A DNA stretch of 64,000 bases from JAWKTT01 sp041398965. Lineage in GTDB: Bacteria > Planctomycetota > Planctomycetia > Planctomycetales > Planctomycetaceae. The notes beneath the pieces are model-generated. The model saw only the letters and a list, made by a program, of their open reading frames with translations. It searched no databases and was not told the origin of the DNA. Of this stretch, positions 45,611 to 55,351 are shown piece by piece. Where the stretch lies: NCBI GenBank assembly GCA_041398965.1, contig JAWKTT010000004.1, positions 1 through 64,000 of the forward strand, in the 5' to 3' direction. Position numbers and translations under genes: made by a program. Each line of letters begins with the position of its first letter. Positions within the stretch are counted from its first letter, which is position 1.

Positions 45611-46972
45611 TCAACCGAAGAGTTCCTGAATCGGAACCCCGCCATCGGTCACAGGGACGGGCCGATTCCCCGAATAGAGTTCGTCCTGGTAGTTGCAGCC
45701 GAGTGTGGCCAGTATGGTGGAGAACAGGTCGGGCACGCTGACTGGTCGGTCGGCGATTTCGGTACAAAGATCGTTTGTGGTTCCGATCGCTTGTCCGGTT
45801 CGCAGTCCACCACCGGCTAAAAGCACGGTAAACGCCTTCCCCTGATGGCCCCGTCCTCCCTGCGAGTCGAACGACGAGGGGCGACCGAACTCCGAAGAGA
45901 CGACGATCAACGTCTTATCGAGAAGCCTTTTTTCTTCCAAGTCTCGCACCAGAGCCGCGAAGGCGGCATCGAGACTCTGAATCAACAGATGTTGGTTTTT
46001 CTGACCTTCGTTATGCGTGTCCCATCCGGTGCCGTTCTTGAAGTTCAGATTGAACGACACCTCGACAAAGCGGCTTCCCCGTTCGACCAAACGTCGAGCG
46101 AGTAAGCAGCGTTGACCGAACTCATCGCCATAGGCGGTCCGGAGATCTGCCGGTTCAGAGTCGAGGTTAAAGACATCCATGAACTCTGGGCCGGCGAGGC
46201 GGAAACCCTTTTCGGCGGCGGTGATGTAGTTCTGGATGAGCGTCTCGTCCCCAAAACGCTGTATATAAGGGGTCTTGAGGTCGTGCAGTAATTCGAGGCG
46301 ACGGGCCTGGCGGTCGGCACTGATACGATCGGGCCGGACGAGCCCCTTCGGTCCGCTTTTGGTCTCGGTCAAATAGACATAGCCATGCTTCGCCCCGAGA
46401 AACCCGGGATCGCGGGCAGGAGTCGGGTTGCCCATTACAACGTAAGCAGGGACCAGTTCATTCAAGTCTCCCTTGAGGACTGACACGAGCGACCCGATCG
46501 ACGGGTAGACCAGAGTCCCGCTCGTCGGACGTCCCGTATGCATGCGATAGGCCGCGGCGGCATGTTCATCGATCACATCATGATGCACGGTGCGTACGGG
46601 AGCACAACGATCGAAGACCTTCGCGGTCTCTCGCAGGTGCTCGCAAATTTGCACGCCAGGAATCGCGGTGTCGAGCGGCGCATAGGCCGATCCAGGGTCC
46701 TTGAGGCCGTCAGACGTTTGACGTTTTTGATCGTAAGTGTCCACCTGACACGAACCACCCCCAAGCCACAGCATGATGCAATGTTCGGCTTTCCCGACAA
46801 CTCTTTGTTGTTCGGGCGACAATTCACGTCCGAAGCAGAGTCCCCCGCCAATCGCCGATGCTCCAAAGGCCGCTGCACCCGCCAGGGCCCCCTGTCGCAC
46901 GAAGTCTCGACGAGACCCCTGCAACGCGGAGGGGTTTCCCGACGATAAGTAGCCAGATTCACGATTTAGCAT
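45611..46972 (-). CDS. DUF1501 protein with twin-arginine signal
   Basis: From the ATG at 46972 the product is 453 residues. It carries a twin-arginine motif (SRRDFVRQG) and hydrophobic segment. The DUF1501 body has IMLWLGGGSCQVDTYDQK near 58, FVEVSFNLNFKNGTGWDTH near 285, and VVSSEFGRPSSFDSQGGRGHQG near 340. The last part fits the sulfatase-superfamily-like metal site described for these proteins. DUF1501 genes usually follow DUF1549/DUF1553 cytochrome-like genes in planctomycetes; none is present in this window. The function is unknown. An alternative ATG lies at 46987. Confidence 0.9.
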   Translation of the reverse strand: MLNRESGYLSSGNPSALQGSRRDFVRQGALAGAAAFGASAIGGGLCFGRELSPEQQRVVGKAEHCIMLWLGGGSCQVDTYDQKRQTSDGLKDPGSAYAPLDTAIPGVQICEHLRETAKVFDRCAPVRTVHHDVIDEHAAAAYRMHTGRPTSGTLVYPSIGSLVSVLKGDLNELVPAYVVMGNPTPARDPGFLGAKHGYVYLTETKSGPKGLVRPDRISADRQARRLELLHDLKTPYIQRFGDETLIQNYITAAEKGFRLAGPEFMDVFNLDSEPADLRTAYGDEFGQRCLLARRLVERGSRFVEVSFNLNFKNGTGWDTHNEGQKNQHLLIQSLDAAFAALVRDLEEKRLLDKTLIVVSSEFGRPSSFDSQGGRGHQGKAFTVLLAGGGLRTGQAIGTTNDLCTEIADRPVSVPDLFSTILATLGCNYQDELYSGNRPVPVTDGGVPIQELFG

Positions 46973-47233
46973 GAGACCGTCCGCCATCGAAAGAAAACAA
47001 ACTATGACAACATGCGGCACAACAAGACAGCGCCAATGAAAGTGCCATGCACCTCGACACCCCCCTGATGAATTGTATGGGCCAAAGTCTCCCGAACGCA
47101 ACAACTCTTGGCGATATAACCAGGGTTGGGGGGCAACTCGGATCTTGTGGATGGGCTTGGGGGGGGATGCCAATCGGAGCAATCGGGGATTCGTGAGAAG
47201 ATGGAGAAGGCTTGAGGGGCTGGTTAGCCCGGA

Positions 47234-49209
47234 TTATTCATGAGGTTGCTGTTTTTTGGGTGTTGTTGTTGATTGTTCTGGGTGTGGTGTTTTTGGGTGG
47301 GTGGGTGCGGAGGGGCCCCTTCCCTGGGTGATGATGGATTGGCGGACGGGTTCTGGGTGGCGACGACGGAGCAGGGGTGTCAACAGCGTTGGACGGTTTG
47401 CAGCACCACGCCAGGTCGGCAGGCCGGGCCAGGCGGAGCTCAGGCGGATCAACACCCGTCGGCAACTGACGAGCACTTCCGCGGCGACCTTGATCAGTCG
47501 CAAGCGCCACGTGGCCGGTTGAGCGTGGCGGAGTTCCGCGCCCGGTGGCGGGGCGGGACGCTCGGCATCGGGGAGGGGAGCACGGCGACGATCCTGCGGC
47601 GGAACCTCGGGCAGTGTGCGTCGCAGGCGGATCAGCAGGTTGAGCGCAGCGGCGTGCATCATGAATCGAAACAAGTTCGCCATGAAGCGATGATCGCTCA
47701 GTCGTTCTCCACACAGGTCGATCTTCAACTCCTTGTTGCGGTTCTCGCTTTCGCCACGCTGAACATACTCATCGTAGATGCCTTGAGGCAGGATCATCGC
47801 TCCGGGACGGTTCGTCACGACGGCCCGTCGGTTGGTGCCGACCGCATGACATTCCGCCTTGATCACGACTGATCGGGGACGATCCCAGGTCTGAGCCTGA
47901 TCGGTCAGGGCCGTGAACAGTCGTTGCTTCTGGTCGGTTCGCCCGTATTCGGTGACAGCGGTCTCCAGAAGGTCTTCGCTCTCCCGTTTGAGACGGGAAT
48001 TCATGCCAATTCCGAAGGTGTACCACACTCTCAGCCGTTCGCAGACTTCGTACATCGCGGGGACTCCGAAGCCGCTGTCGGCGCGGACTTCGATGTCGAC
48101 ATCCGGCCAGCGCTGACGCATCTTCGTCACGACAAACTCCAAGTCTTCATCGGCCGCCAGTGACGCATGCGCAGTCCCATGCCTGAGCGAGACCATCACC
48201 ACCAGTCCCGTCTCGGCGTTGGTGATGATGAGCGGGAAGTACTGGTTCTGCTCGTAGTAACCGTGAAACAACGTCAGCTGTTGCTGGCCGTGGGCCGGGT
48301 CATCGAAGCCATCCAGATCGAGCACCAGCCGCGAGGGTGGCGTGTCGAAGGAATCGAGGAACTGATCCACCATCAACTCCCGCAAACGAAACAGCGCGGG
48401 GATGCTGACCCCGTTCTCGAACCGCGAGAGCGTCGGCTGCGATGCGGTTTCCGCCCCCGCTTCGGGTAGGCGATCACACACCAGCTGAAAGACCGGATCG
48501 TACCGCAACGTGTCGTGGTCGTTCTGATCTTCGTAACCAGCGATGATGCCATAGATGGTGTGTGCGTCTCGATTGTCGGTGGAATCTTTGGGCGACTCAG
48601 GATGGACCACGGATGACGCGAATTTGGCGGATGTTCGCGGATTTCGAGAAGGAAGAGGGCGACTCAGAGACTTCCAACTCACGACGACGCGGCTCCGGCT
48701 CAATCAGGGAGCCACGGATGAAGACAGATAAAGGACGGATGCACACGGATTTGAAAAGGGGGCGGCTGGTCGTAAGCCGAATCCGTCCTTTCATCCCTCC
48801 ATCCGTCGTCATCCGTGGTTCCCCTTTTTCCTTTGAGCTGCCGTCTCTCCGTTGCCCATTCGTCCAGAGTTCCCGTCGATCGTCCTCGATCGGCGAATAT
48901 CCGCCGAATCTGCGTCGTCCGCGGTCCATCCGGTCAACGTTCCGGCCTCGACAGCTGTCACCGACAATTCCCATGCAGACACCCATAGATACGCTGACGA
49001 ACCATCGACAGCAATGAGTGAGTCGGCTCCCGCCGCCACTCCTCGATGACCGCGGCAAACTGCTCCGTAAGACCCAGCCGTTCATCCAGTTCGCGGACCA
49101 GCAGCAACCCGGCATCACTCGACAACCTGCCTCCAGAATTTTCCACAACCAAACGCTTTTGAGGATGAAACTCCAAACATTCCGACCACACACCCTGTAA
49201 ACTCATCAC
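47234..49209 (-). pseudogene. IS1380 transposase interrupted by a MITE
   Basis: The N-terminal part (49209 to about 48984) reads SSDAGLLLVRELDERLGL and ends in SMVRQRIYG. The C-terminal part (from about 48556) resumes with IIAGYEDQNDHDTLRYDPVF and holds LDLDGFDD, EVRADSGFG and a late ENRNKELKIDL. Deleting 427 bp (48557-48983) and one copy of the 7-bp repeat CATAGAT restores VRQRIYGIIAGYED and one open frame of 514 codons including the stop. DDE positions are not all assigned, but the order of blocks fits IS1380. As it stands the gene cannot make an intact transposase. The C-terminal tail is Arg/Pro/Thr-rich. Confidence 0.9.
48557..48983. mobile_element. MITE-like element inside the IS1380 transposase
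   Basis: The 427-bp element is an imperfect full-length palindrome. Its ends share GGTGTSTGC, six variable bases, and ATTGTCGGTG (inverted). Further in, a 42-bp stretch starting GGATGGACC on the left (from 48602) matches the reverse complement of the right arm at about 83%. A CCACGGATGA arm lies deeper still. It is flanked by the direct repeat CATAGAT (48550-48556 and 48984-48990). It carries no coding capacity. A transposase acting in trans is inferred. Confidence 0.88.
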
Positions 49210-49305
49210 GGCCTCCGTGCTTGCGGGAAAGTTGTCGACTCACAAACACTTAAACGCCACACCAGGCCATTTCTCAACACCCCCCATGAATAATCCGGGT
49301 TAGGA

Positions 49306-49863
49306 GTGCTTGAGATTCAATTCCGTTGCGAAAAAGCGATGGAGATTGTTTGGACCGGCCCGGCTCCCGATGCCAAAACGGTTGTCAGCCCGACGCACAC
49401 CTTGACCTGGATCGGAACAGGATATCCCATGATCCCGATGCCGATTGGGCCCGAGGGTCACAAAGTCGCCTTCATCTTCCCCGACAACGATTCCGCAGTT
49501 GTGGCCGCCAGGCAATTAGCCGCGATCGGTGACCAGTCGGTGATCGACGCACAACGTCGCGCCAACTCGATTAATGGACGACCTCGCGATGATGGAATCA
49601 TCTTTGGTGAGCATCCAGCCATTGGAAAGTTCGCGACTCTCTTTCGAGTTCTTGTTCGAAACAGCGTATCGCCCGATCAGCCGGGACATTGCGTCCAGCG
49701 CCCGCAGTTCACCGGTGTTAATTGGCGTCCCATGCATCTCGCGATTCTGGATCATTCGGACCTGATGGTCGCAAAGTTGAAGATCGAAACGCAGCAGCCG
49801 CAATGGCACCGCCTCCTTCTTGATCACCTGCGTGAACCGACGACTCTCCAGACTGCTCTTTGA
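49306..49863 (+). CDS. Uncertain open frame next to the IS
   Basis: A 185-residue frame starts at a GTG six bases after the IS edge. Its first half has typical coding codon use and a plausible protein sequence (IGTGYPMIPMPIGPEGHKVA, then FIFPDNDSAVVAARQLA). The second half is less convincing, and an antisense frame (49516-49917) is also open. Joined across the target site, the reading frame extends only to a TGA a few codons upstream, so whether the IS broke an older gene cannot be proved. No family is recognised. Confidence 0.33.
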   Translation: MLEIQFRCEKAMEIVWTGPAPDAKTVVSPTHTLTWIGTGYPMIPMPIGPEGHKVAFIFPDNDSAVVAARQLAAIGDQSVIDAQRRANSINGRPRDDGIIFGEHPAIGKFATLFRVLVRNSVSPDQPGHCVQRPQFTGVNWRPMHLAILDHSDLMVAKLKIETQQPQWHRLLLDHLREPTTLQTAL

Positions 49864-49970
49864 TATCTGATGGCTCCTGTTCGACGATCCCCAATAGGCA
49901 CAACACCTGTCCGACAAAACCTAAGCAGGTCAACTTGGGGTGATGAAGGCTGTGTCGTTCGTTGAGGGGC

Positions 49971-51368
49971 CTATTGGGGGGGTGGCTTTGCGTCCCATCC
50001 GTCGATCGTGAATTCTCCGTTGACGCCGCAGGTGAACATCAGAGGGGTTTCCAGTCCGACAATTCTGTCGGCCTGTGGATTGGGAATTTGGTCGATGTCT
50101 GAGATATTGGTCAGTCTGTTGTTCTCGATTGTCGAGCGGTAACTCTCATCGGAGCGTAGCAGGGGCCGGGGAAGGTCCTGGCATTCGATGATGTTGTCGC
50201 GGATGCTGATCGTCGCGAAGTCGGACTTCGGGTTCAGGCCGAACAGACCGTCTGTGCGAGGGGTTTTCGTTTTGCGGGAGATGATGTGGTTGTTGCGGAC
50301 AACCAAGTGATTGAAGACTTCATTGATCCAGATCACTCCCCTGCCGGGGTTGCTGACGAGGTTGTTGTGAAACGTTGCTGGACCATTCGCGGTCGCCTGT
50401 CCGAATCCGGAGATGAGGTTGCCATGATCCTTGTCTGGATCGAAGTCGAAGAGGTTGTGGTCGATCTCGATGCCGTTCCGAACGAATTCAATCGAATAGC
50501 TGTCGCGAAACCAGTTGTGATGCACATGAAACGTCTTACCGCTTTCGGGAAGCGGTCCGCCCGCATATTTCGGCAGAGAGATGGTGCCGAAACAGACGTT
50601 GTGATCTAACTCATTGTCTTCGTCGTTCTCGAAGGGAAATTCCATTGAGAAATTGACTTCGATAGTGTTGTGATGCACTCGGCAGCGTTTCGCCTGCCGC
50701 ACTTTGATTCCGTAAAACTCGTGCTCTCGCTCCATACGTGTGCGTAGAAATCTGTTGTTGGCGATGTCGGAGTCGGCCATCCAGATCGCGAAGATTCCTC
50801 CGCCAGTGATCCCCCCTTTGGTGCCCGGCTGACCCTTCTCCCAGCGGCCTCCCGCGTCGATGAACTCACAGTCGTGAATGCTTGCGTGCTTCATCCCGAA
50901 GGTGCGGATACCACTCCACTGTGTTTCCTTAATTCGAAGGTGATGCAAGTGCATATCGGCATTGAACCAACCAAAGATGGCCCCATGCAGTTGCGGAGCG
51001 TGCAGCGTCAGGTCCGACACGGTGATCCCCGCGCTGTCTCGCCGTAACCTGATGAGATACGCGTCGGTGTCTAACCCTTCGAGCTTCATCTCGGGATCGG
51101 GGAGGGTCTTAGAGGACGGTTTTCGGTTACTGGTCTGAGTGAGGATGGTCTTGTCCATTCCGGCCCCCTTGAGGGTCATTCTTGCTTTCAACTCCAAGGG
51201 TTCGTCGAGTTCGTAAGTCCCCTCGGCCACTTCAATAGTCGCCCCCTCGGCTCCCAGTTTCACCGCCGAAATCAGGGCAGCCGTCGTGTGGACTGGTTCC
51301 GCAGCAAGTCGCGAGAGCGGTATGGCATTCAGAAGCACGAATGCCATAAGCAGTCGTAAGGTGGTCAT
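49971..51368 (-). CDS. Secreted right-handed beta-helix protein
   Basis: From the ATG at 51368 the 465-residue product has a signal peptide (about residues 1-24). A parallel beta-helix core follows, with successive short strands and Asn/His turns (HHLRIKETQWSGIRTFGMKH, IEVNFSMEFPFENDEDNELD, NGIEIDHNLFDFD). This is the pectate-lyase/NosD-like fold used to bind or cleave polysaccharides. The catalytic set is not identified, so it may be a lyase, hydrolase or binding protein. A 179-bp gap follows the sulfatase-like gene on the same strand. Confidence 0.78.
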   Translation of the reverse strand: MTTLRLLMAFVLLNAIPLSRLAAEPVHTTAALISAVKLGAEGATIEVAEGTYELDEPLELKARMTLKGAGMDKTILTQTSNRKPSSKTLPDPEMKLEGLDTDAYLIRLRRDSAGITVSDLTLHAPQLHGAIFGWFNADMHLHHLRIKETQWSGIRTFGMKHASIHDCEFIDAGGRWEKGQPGTKGGITGGGIFAIWMADSDIANNRFLRTRMEREHEFYGIKVRQAKRCRVHHNTIEVNFSMEFPFENDEDNELDHNVCFGTISLPKYAGGPLPESGKTFHVHHNWFRDSYSIEFVRNGIEIDHNLFDFDPDKDHGNLISGFGQATANGPATFHNNLVSNPGRGVIWINEVFNHLVVRNNHIISRKTKTPRTDGLFGLNPKSDFATISIRDNIIECQDLPRPLLRSDESYRSTIENNRLTNISDIDQIPNPQADRIVGLETPLMFTCGVNGEFTIDGWDAKPPPQ

Positions 51369-51547
51369 GGTGTCATACTCTCGATAATGGTCGTTCGACG
51401 AGGCATCCGGAGGTCGGAGGACGCGAGCTTCATTTGATCGCGTGGCATATTTAAGCTGCGACGTCGGAAGCGAAACCTGAACCCCAATGTGGGGAGACTC
51501 GAAACGCTCTCCTTGACTGGCCATGCTGCAATCGCTGCCGGCTTGGG

Positions 51548-53854
51548 TCAGTTGTAATAGAACGGACGACAACGACGCAGCGTGATGCCCTGGTTGTCGC
51601 GGAGGACTTCGTACAGGTCGACACTGTAGGGTTTAGAAGGCCGATTGTCCGGCGATGGTTTGGTGAAGTCCACATCTTTGGACGGGACTGTGCTTTCCGA
51701 ACGAGGGAGAGGCGGAGAATCGCCAACAAAAAGGGATTCCGGAAGCAACAGGCTAAATCGCTGAGAGGCCAATTCGTCGGTGTAGGTTCGCGTGGTGCCG
51801 ACGATCTTCCCCTCAATGACGACGGCAATTTCTGTCGGGTGTTCATTCTTCATTTCCCCTTCGACGAGGCATGGAACGTACTGCCCACGTGCTTTATCCC
51901 CTCCGTGCAGCAGCCAAAAGGAAGGTCCCCAGTCCTTGGTGACAGACAACTCGGCAATGCTACGCCCGATGAGTTGCGGGTCTCCCAGTAGTGGAGTGAT
52001 GAGGTCGTCTGTACTGCGATCGATTGGAAGATGCCGACTCATTCGCTCGATGCAATCGAACCGCTCTGGAAAGTCTCCCTGGATCACAATCGGCTGAGAA
52101 GCGCTTCGCATCTGCTTGTTTCGCCGGGCGGGAACCATTGGGTCGAGAAAGGACTCTCCGTCAATGGGGTCTTTGAGCGGCAACCCGATGACAGCCGCAA
52201 TCGACGGGAGAAGATCGATCGACTCGACGTTGCGATCGCTGATCGTCCCGCTGTGTTGTCCCGGCCGCTTGAAGAACAACGGGACAGACATCAGGTCGGC
52301 GTAGTTTTGGGGTGATGGGGTCCGACTGGATTGCCCAGGAATGAACGAAACCCCATGGTCGCCTGTGACCACCAGCAGAACATCGTCCAGCATCCCTACC
52401 GCTTCGAGTTTATCGAGAATCTCGCCAATCATTCGGTCAGCATACTTCAATTGCAATATAAATCTCTGCCAAGACTGTTGCGATCCTAATGGGTCAATGC
52501 CCCAGGCTTCACCGAAGTCGTCGATCGTTCCCAAGGGAAGGTCGTCGGCATGGGAACTGTAAATGTAGCTTCTGCCGGAGGGAAGGTAATTCCAAGGATA
52601 ATGGGGCAAGACAACGTGCAGAAAATAGAGCTGCGGACGAGCGTGAGGAATCAGGCAGTCGCGAAAATGCTCCATCTGGGTATGGCGATCTGTGTCCCAT
52701 CCGTAACGAAAGTGGCCGGTGGTTCGTTCCCGAATCCCACTGACAAACTCGGGGATGCCGAACCATGTGCGAGGAATCTCGACTTGCGACGGGAGCAAGT
52801 CGTGCGGGATTGTCGTGTCTAGATAAACATGTGTTACGGTCTGCATCAGTTGCCAAAACTGATCTCTGACGGAATCCGGTGCGTTCCGCTGTTGGTATTC
52901 GGTCGGACAGAGTCGAGTAAATGGCTCAAAGACGGTTAGCCCATACTGATCCGAGCTGTCCAGCAGAGTGAACAGATTCTGGGGATAATCCGATATTGTG
53001 GGGGCGAATTGTTCTTCGGGAATCCTTCCGCTGAGCAACGAAGGGACGGCGTGATCTGTCCGGGCGTGTACAGTCGATGCGTTGCGATACCAGTCGCTCA
53101 TGGCTGCCAACCTGGCAAAGTTGGGAAAACGCTGGGCGTCGACTTCATGCTTCGAGTTGACAATGGACATTCCGGGAAAGCCATCGAACACGATCATCAC
53201 AATCGGGGCGGGGTTCTCCGCTTTGTCGCCGAGGATCTTTACAATCGGGGGCGGGTTTCGGACACTTTGAATGGTCGGAGAAATGAGAAACTGTACGGGG
53301 AATAATACGACGCCGATCGATGCGACGGTCAGCGTTGTTCGCAGGGGACGGAAACGCTGCGTTGCCCATGTCATCAGCGTGCCTGCCGCGATGCTGACCA
53401 GCAGCATGACCGCACCCGGTGAATAATCTTGGACGGCGTTCCACTCTTTCTTCGCCGTCGTCAGAACCAACATGGCGCACAGAGTGAAGAAGGCCATCAC
53501 GAACAGACAATGCAGTCTTTGGCGCGACGTCTCGCTGACTAGCGAAGCCAGACCTTCAAGCAACATCATGACAAGCGGGACCGTGAGCAGGCAGGCCAAC
53601 ACTCCCCACCAGACGGCTGGTCCTTCGATCTGCTCTTGCGTGAAGAACGCAGGGTTGGTTTGCAGTCGCAAGAACATTGGTTGCGCGATGATGAACGCAT
53701 TCAAAGTCAGCAGATGCAGCCAGTCACGACCGACCCGCTGCAGAAAGGGTGGGACTTCCGCTGCCTCCGACGGAGTGACCATCGTCGACTTGGCCTGCCG
53801 ATCGCGCGACGTACCCTCAACGGGGTCGGGAGATGTTGTCGTACCGTCTTTCAT
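51548..53854 (-). CDS. Sulfatase/LTA-synthase-like membrane enzyme
   Basis: The 768-residue protein has five membrane helices in residues 30-205 and a large extracytoplasmic alkaline-phosphatase-superfamily domain. Metal-site landmarks are IVMIVFDGFPG near 232 and TGDHGVSF near 505. Between them HARTDHAVPSLLSG places a Thr where phosphoglycerol or phosphoethanolamine transferases have their nucleophile; the CxPxR of true sulfatases is absent. It probably moves or removes a phospho-group on an envelope lipid or glycan. It follows the methyltransferase by 58 bp in the same cluster. Confidence 0.8.
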   Translation of the reverse strand: MKDGTTTSPDPVEGTSRDRQAKSTMVTPSEAAEVPPFLQRVGRDWLHLLTLNAFIIAQPMFLRLQTNPAFFTQEQIEGPAVWWGVLACLLTVPLVMMLLEGLASLVSETSRQRLHCLFVMAFFTLCAMLVLTTAKKEWNAVQDYSPGAVMLLVSIAAGTLMTWATQRFRPLRTTLTVASIGVVLFPVQFLISPTIQSVRNPPPIVKILGDKAENPAPIVMIVFDGFPGMSIVNSKHEVDAQRFPNFARLAAMSDWYRNASTVHARTDHAVPSLLSGRIPEEQFAPTISDYPQNLFTLLDSSDQYGLTVFEPFTRLCPTEYQQRNAPDSVRDQFWQLMQTVTHVYLDTTIPHDLLPSQVEIPRTWFGIPEFVSGIRERTTGHFRYGWDTDRHTQMEHFRDCLIPHARPQLYFLHVVLPHYPWNYLPSGRSYIYSSHADDLPLGTIDDFGEAWGIDPLGSQQSWQRFILQLKYADRMIGEILDKLEAVGMLDDVLLVVTGDHGVSFIPGQSSRTPSPQNYADLMSVPLFFKRPGQHSGTISDRNVESIDLLPSIAAVIGLPLKDPIDGESFLDPMVPARRNKQMRSASQPIVIQGDFPERFDCIERMSRHLPIDRSTDDLITPLLGDPQLIGRSIAELSVTKDWGPSFWLLHGGDKARGQYVPCLVEGEMKNEHPTEIAVVIEGKIVGTTRTYTDELASQRFSLLLPESLFVGDSPPLPRSESTVPSKDVDFTKPSPDNRPSKPYSVDLYEVLRDNQGITLRRCRPFYYN

Positions 53855-53912
53855 GTTTTGCAGGCCCCGTTTTGGGGGCGACTCAAAGGTTCACTCGCGA
53901 CTTTCTGTCGAG

Positions 53913-55325
53913 TCACTTGTCCGCCGGTCGAACTCGCGCGTGATAGATTGTCCTCGTCCTCGACGGTAAGGGGAGTACGCGGATCACCTCGAACCGTCGA
54001 CTCAACTCTTTCAAAAAGACCTCCGGGCAATAGTCGGCGATGACGTCACTTCGGTTCACCAGCAATGACTTCACCTGCGGGTCTTCACGGTCAACAAACT
54101 CGATGACTAATTCGCCTCCTAAGTCGGCAAACCAGTCGATCACTTCGCTCATCGGGAGATACGCCCCAATCACGAGATGATGTATCAAAGCCAGCGCCAG
54201 TGTGAGTTCCGGCCGACCACGATCCTGCAATCGCTTTCGTTCCAAACCTCGCCACCCCAAACCGGGAGAGGCGTCGGCCACGTTGAAGACCAATGGCAGA
54301 ATTCGACGATTCCCCTCAGCATGCAAACTGTTGTAGAGTCGATCGATCGTCAAGTGATCGAAATCCAATGCCAATACTTGGTCGGCATGCTCCGCAGCAA
54401 TGCGAGAGTAACGACCGAGATTGCAGCCAAAGTCCCAGACCGAAGCTCGCCTGCGTTGTGATGCGACTTCTCTAATGAACTGTTCCTTGGCCGCCGCATC
54501 GAGTCTTACCGGCTCAGACTCCGCGTCGTAATTCGACCATCGAGACTCCTTCGCTCCCCAACGAAGTCGATCGACGATCTTCCTCAACTTCCGAACATTG
54601 TTCAGGATCAACTCGGCTCCAAAACCTTGGTCCGTCAGTGACTGCGAATCAGTTGCCGGACGTCCCCCCTGTTGGCCATCCAACATGGCGTGCAGGTAGA
54701 CGTGCGAGATCACCCCGCGTCGCCAGAGTTGCGTCATGGGAATCATCCCCCGACATTCCCTCGGCGTAATCCCTTCAAGCCGCCCCCTCAAGAAGGGCTG
54801 AAAGTCGACGCCCCGTAAGGCCTGCAACATCAAGGGGAATAAGTTCATCTGACAAAACTGACGATAGCCATACCAAGGAGCCTTCCCGTCATACTTGATG
54901 AACGATGCCACGTCGATCATCGTCGGAACGGTCCCCATGAACTGCACGTTGTAGGGGGTAGCATCTTTGAGAGTCACTCCTGACAGAAGCGACTCTTCCA
55001 GTAGTTCGAGTTGCAGCAACGCAGCCCGACGGAGCATGCTGAAGCTCCATTCGTAGGGATACGACACCATCGGCACGCGAGCGTGTTCCAGAACCGCTTC
55101 CCAACCCGAGTTGTCAGGGAGCAAGCGACCCATGTCATCAAGCCGCTTTGTGGCGACGACATCCCCAGCCTCTATCCTCCGAGAGAAGAAGGGCTGTTGG
55201 GAGACGAACTCCCACTCCTTTAATGCCCCAGCGGTCAGCGCACGATAGACCTGACCGCCATGCAGAAACACTCGACCTGCACGGTCTCGAAAAGAGCCGG
55301 GATCATATTGGGCGATAGATGGCAA
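53913..55325 (-). CDS. NoeA-like class I SAM methyltransferase
   Basis: The 470-residue protein has a kinase-like N-terminal half (SYPYEWSFSMLRRAAL near 88, and LKDATPYNVQF near 120). The C-terminal half is a Rossmann methyltransferase with motif I VWDFGCNLGRYSRIAAEH near 308 and the following acidic LALDFD. This layout matches NoeA-type nodulation proteins, which methylate surface sugars. The TTG at 55325 is the apparent start. It lies between the tiny LDPGSGS protein and the sulfatase-like gene, and the three probably form one transcript for envelope glycan or lipid modification. Confidence 0.8.
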   Translation of the reverse strand: MPSIAQYDPGSFRDRAGRVFLHGGQVYRALTAGALKEWEFVSQQPFFSRRIEAGDVVATKRLDDMGRLLPDNSGWEAVLEHARVPMVSYPYEWSFSMLRRAALLQLELLEESLLSGVTLKDATPYNVQFMGTVPTMIDVASFIKYDGKAPWYGYRQFCQMNLFPLMLQALRGVDFQPFLRGRLEGITPRECRGMIPMTQLWRRGVISHVYLHAMLDGQQGGRPATDSQSLTDQGFGAELILNNVRKLRKIVDRLRWGAKESRWSNYDAESEPVRLDAAAKEQFIREVASQRRRASVWDFGCNLGRYSRIAAEHADQVLALDFDHLTIDRLYNSLHAEGNRRILPLVFNVADASPGLGWRGLERKRLQDRGRPELTLALALIHHLVIGAYLPMSEVIDWFADLGGELVIEFVDREDPQVKSLLVNRSDVIADYCPEVFLKELSRRFEVIRVLPLPSRTRTIYHARVRPADK

Positions 55326-55351
55326 TGGAGCCCGATCTTCGCGAAGGCTCG

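Larger units (their letters stand above)
47228..49299 (-). mobile_element. IS1380-family insertion sequence
   Basis: The element has terminal inverted repeats CCCGGATTATTCATG (left, 47228-47242) and CATGAATAATCCGGG (right, 49285-49299). The 4-bp direct repeat TTAG (47224-47227 and 49300-49303) is a target duplication. The native length without the internal insert is 1638 bp, normal for IS1380. Its only gene is a broken transposase on the minus strand. The preserved duplication and inverted repeats indicate a fairly recent insertion. Confidence 0.9.

Noticed and set aside
47273..47872. 199-residue plus-strand frame in the IS
   Set aside because: It lies antisense to the IS1380 transposase and has no independent support.
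49516..49917. 133-residue minus-strand frame next to the IS
   Set aside because: It competes with the plus-strand frame at 49306 and neither resembles a known family; the plus-strand codon use is somewhat better, so only that one is listed, at low confidence.
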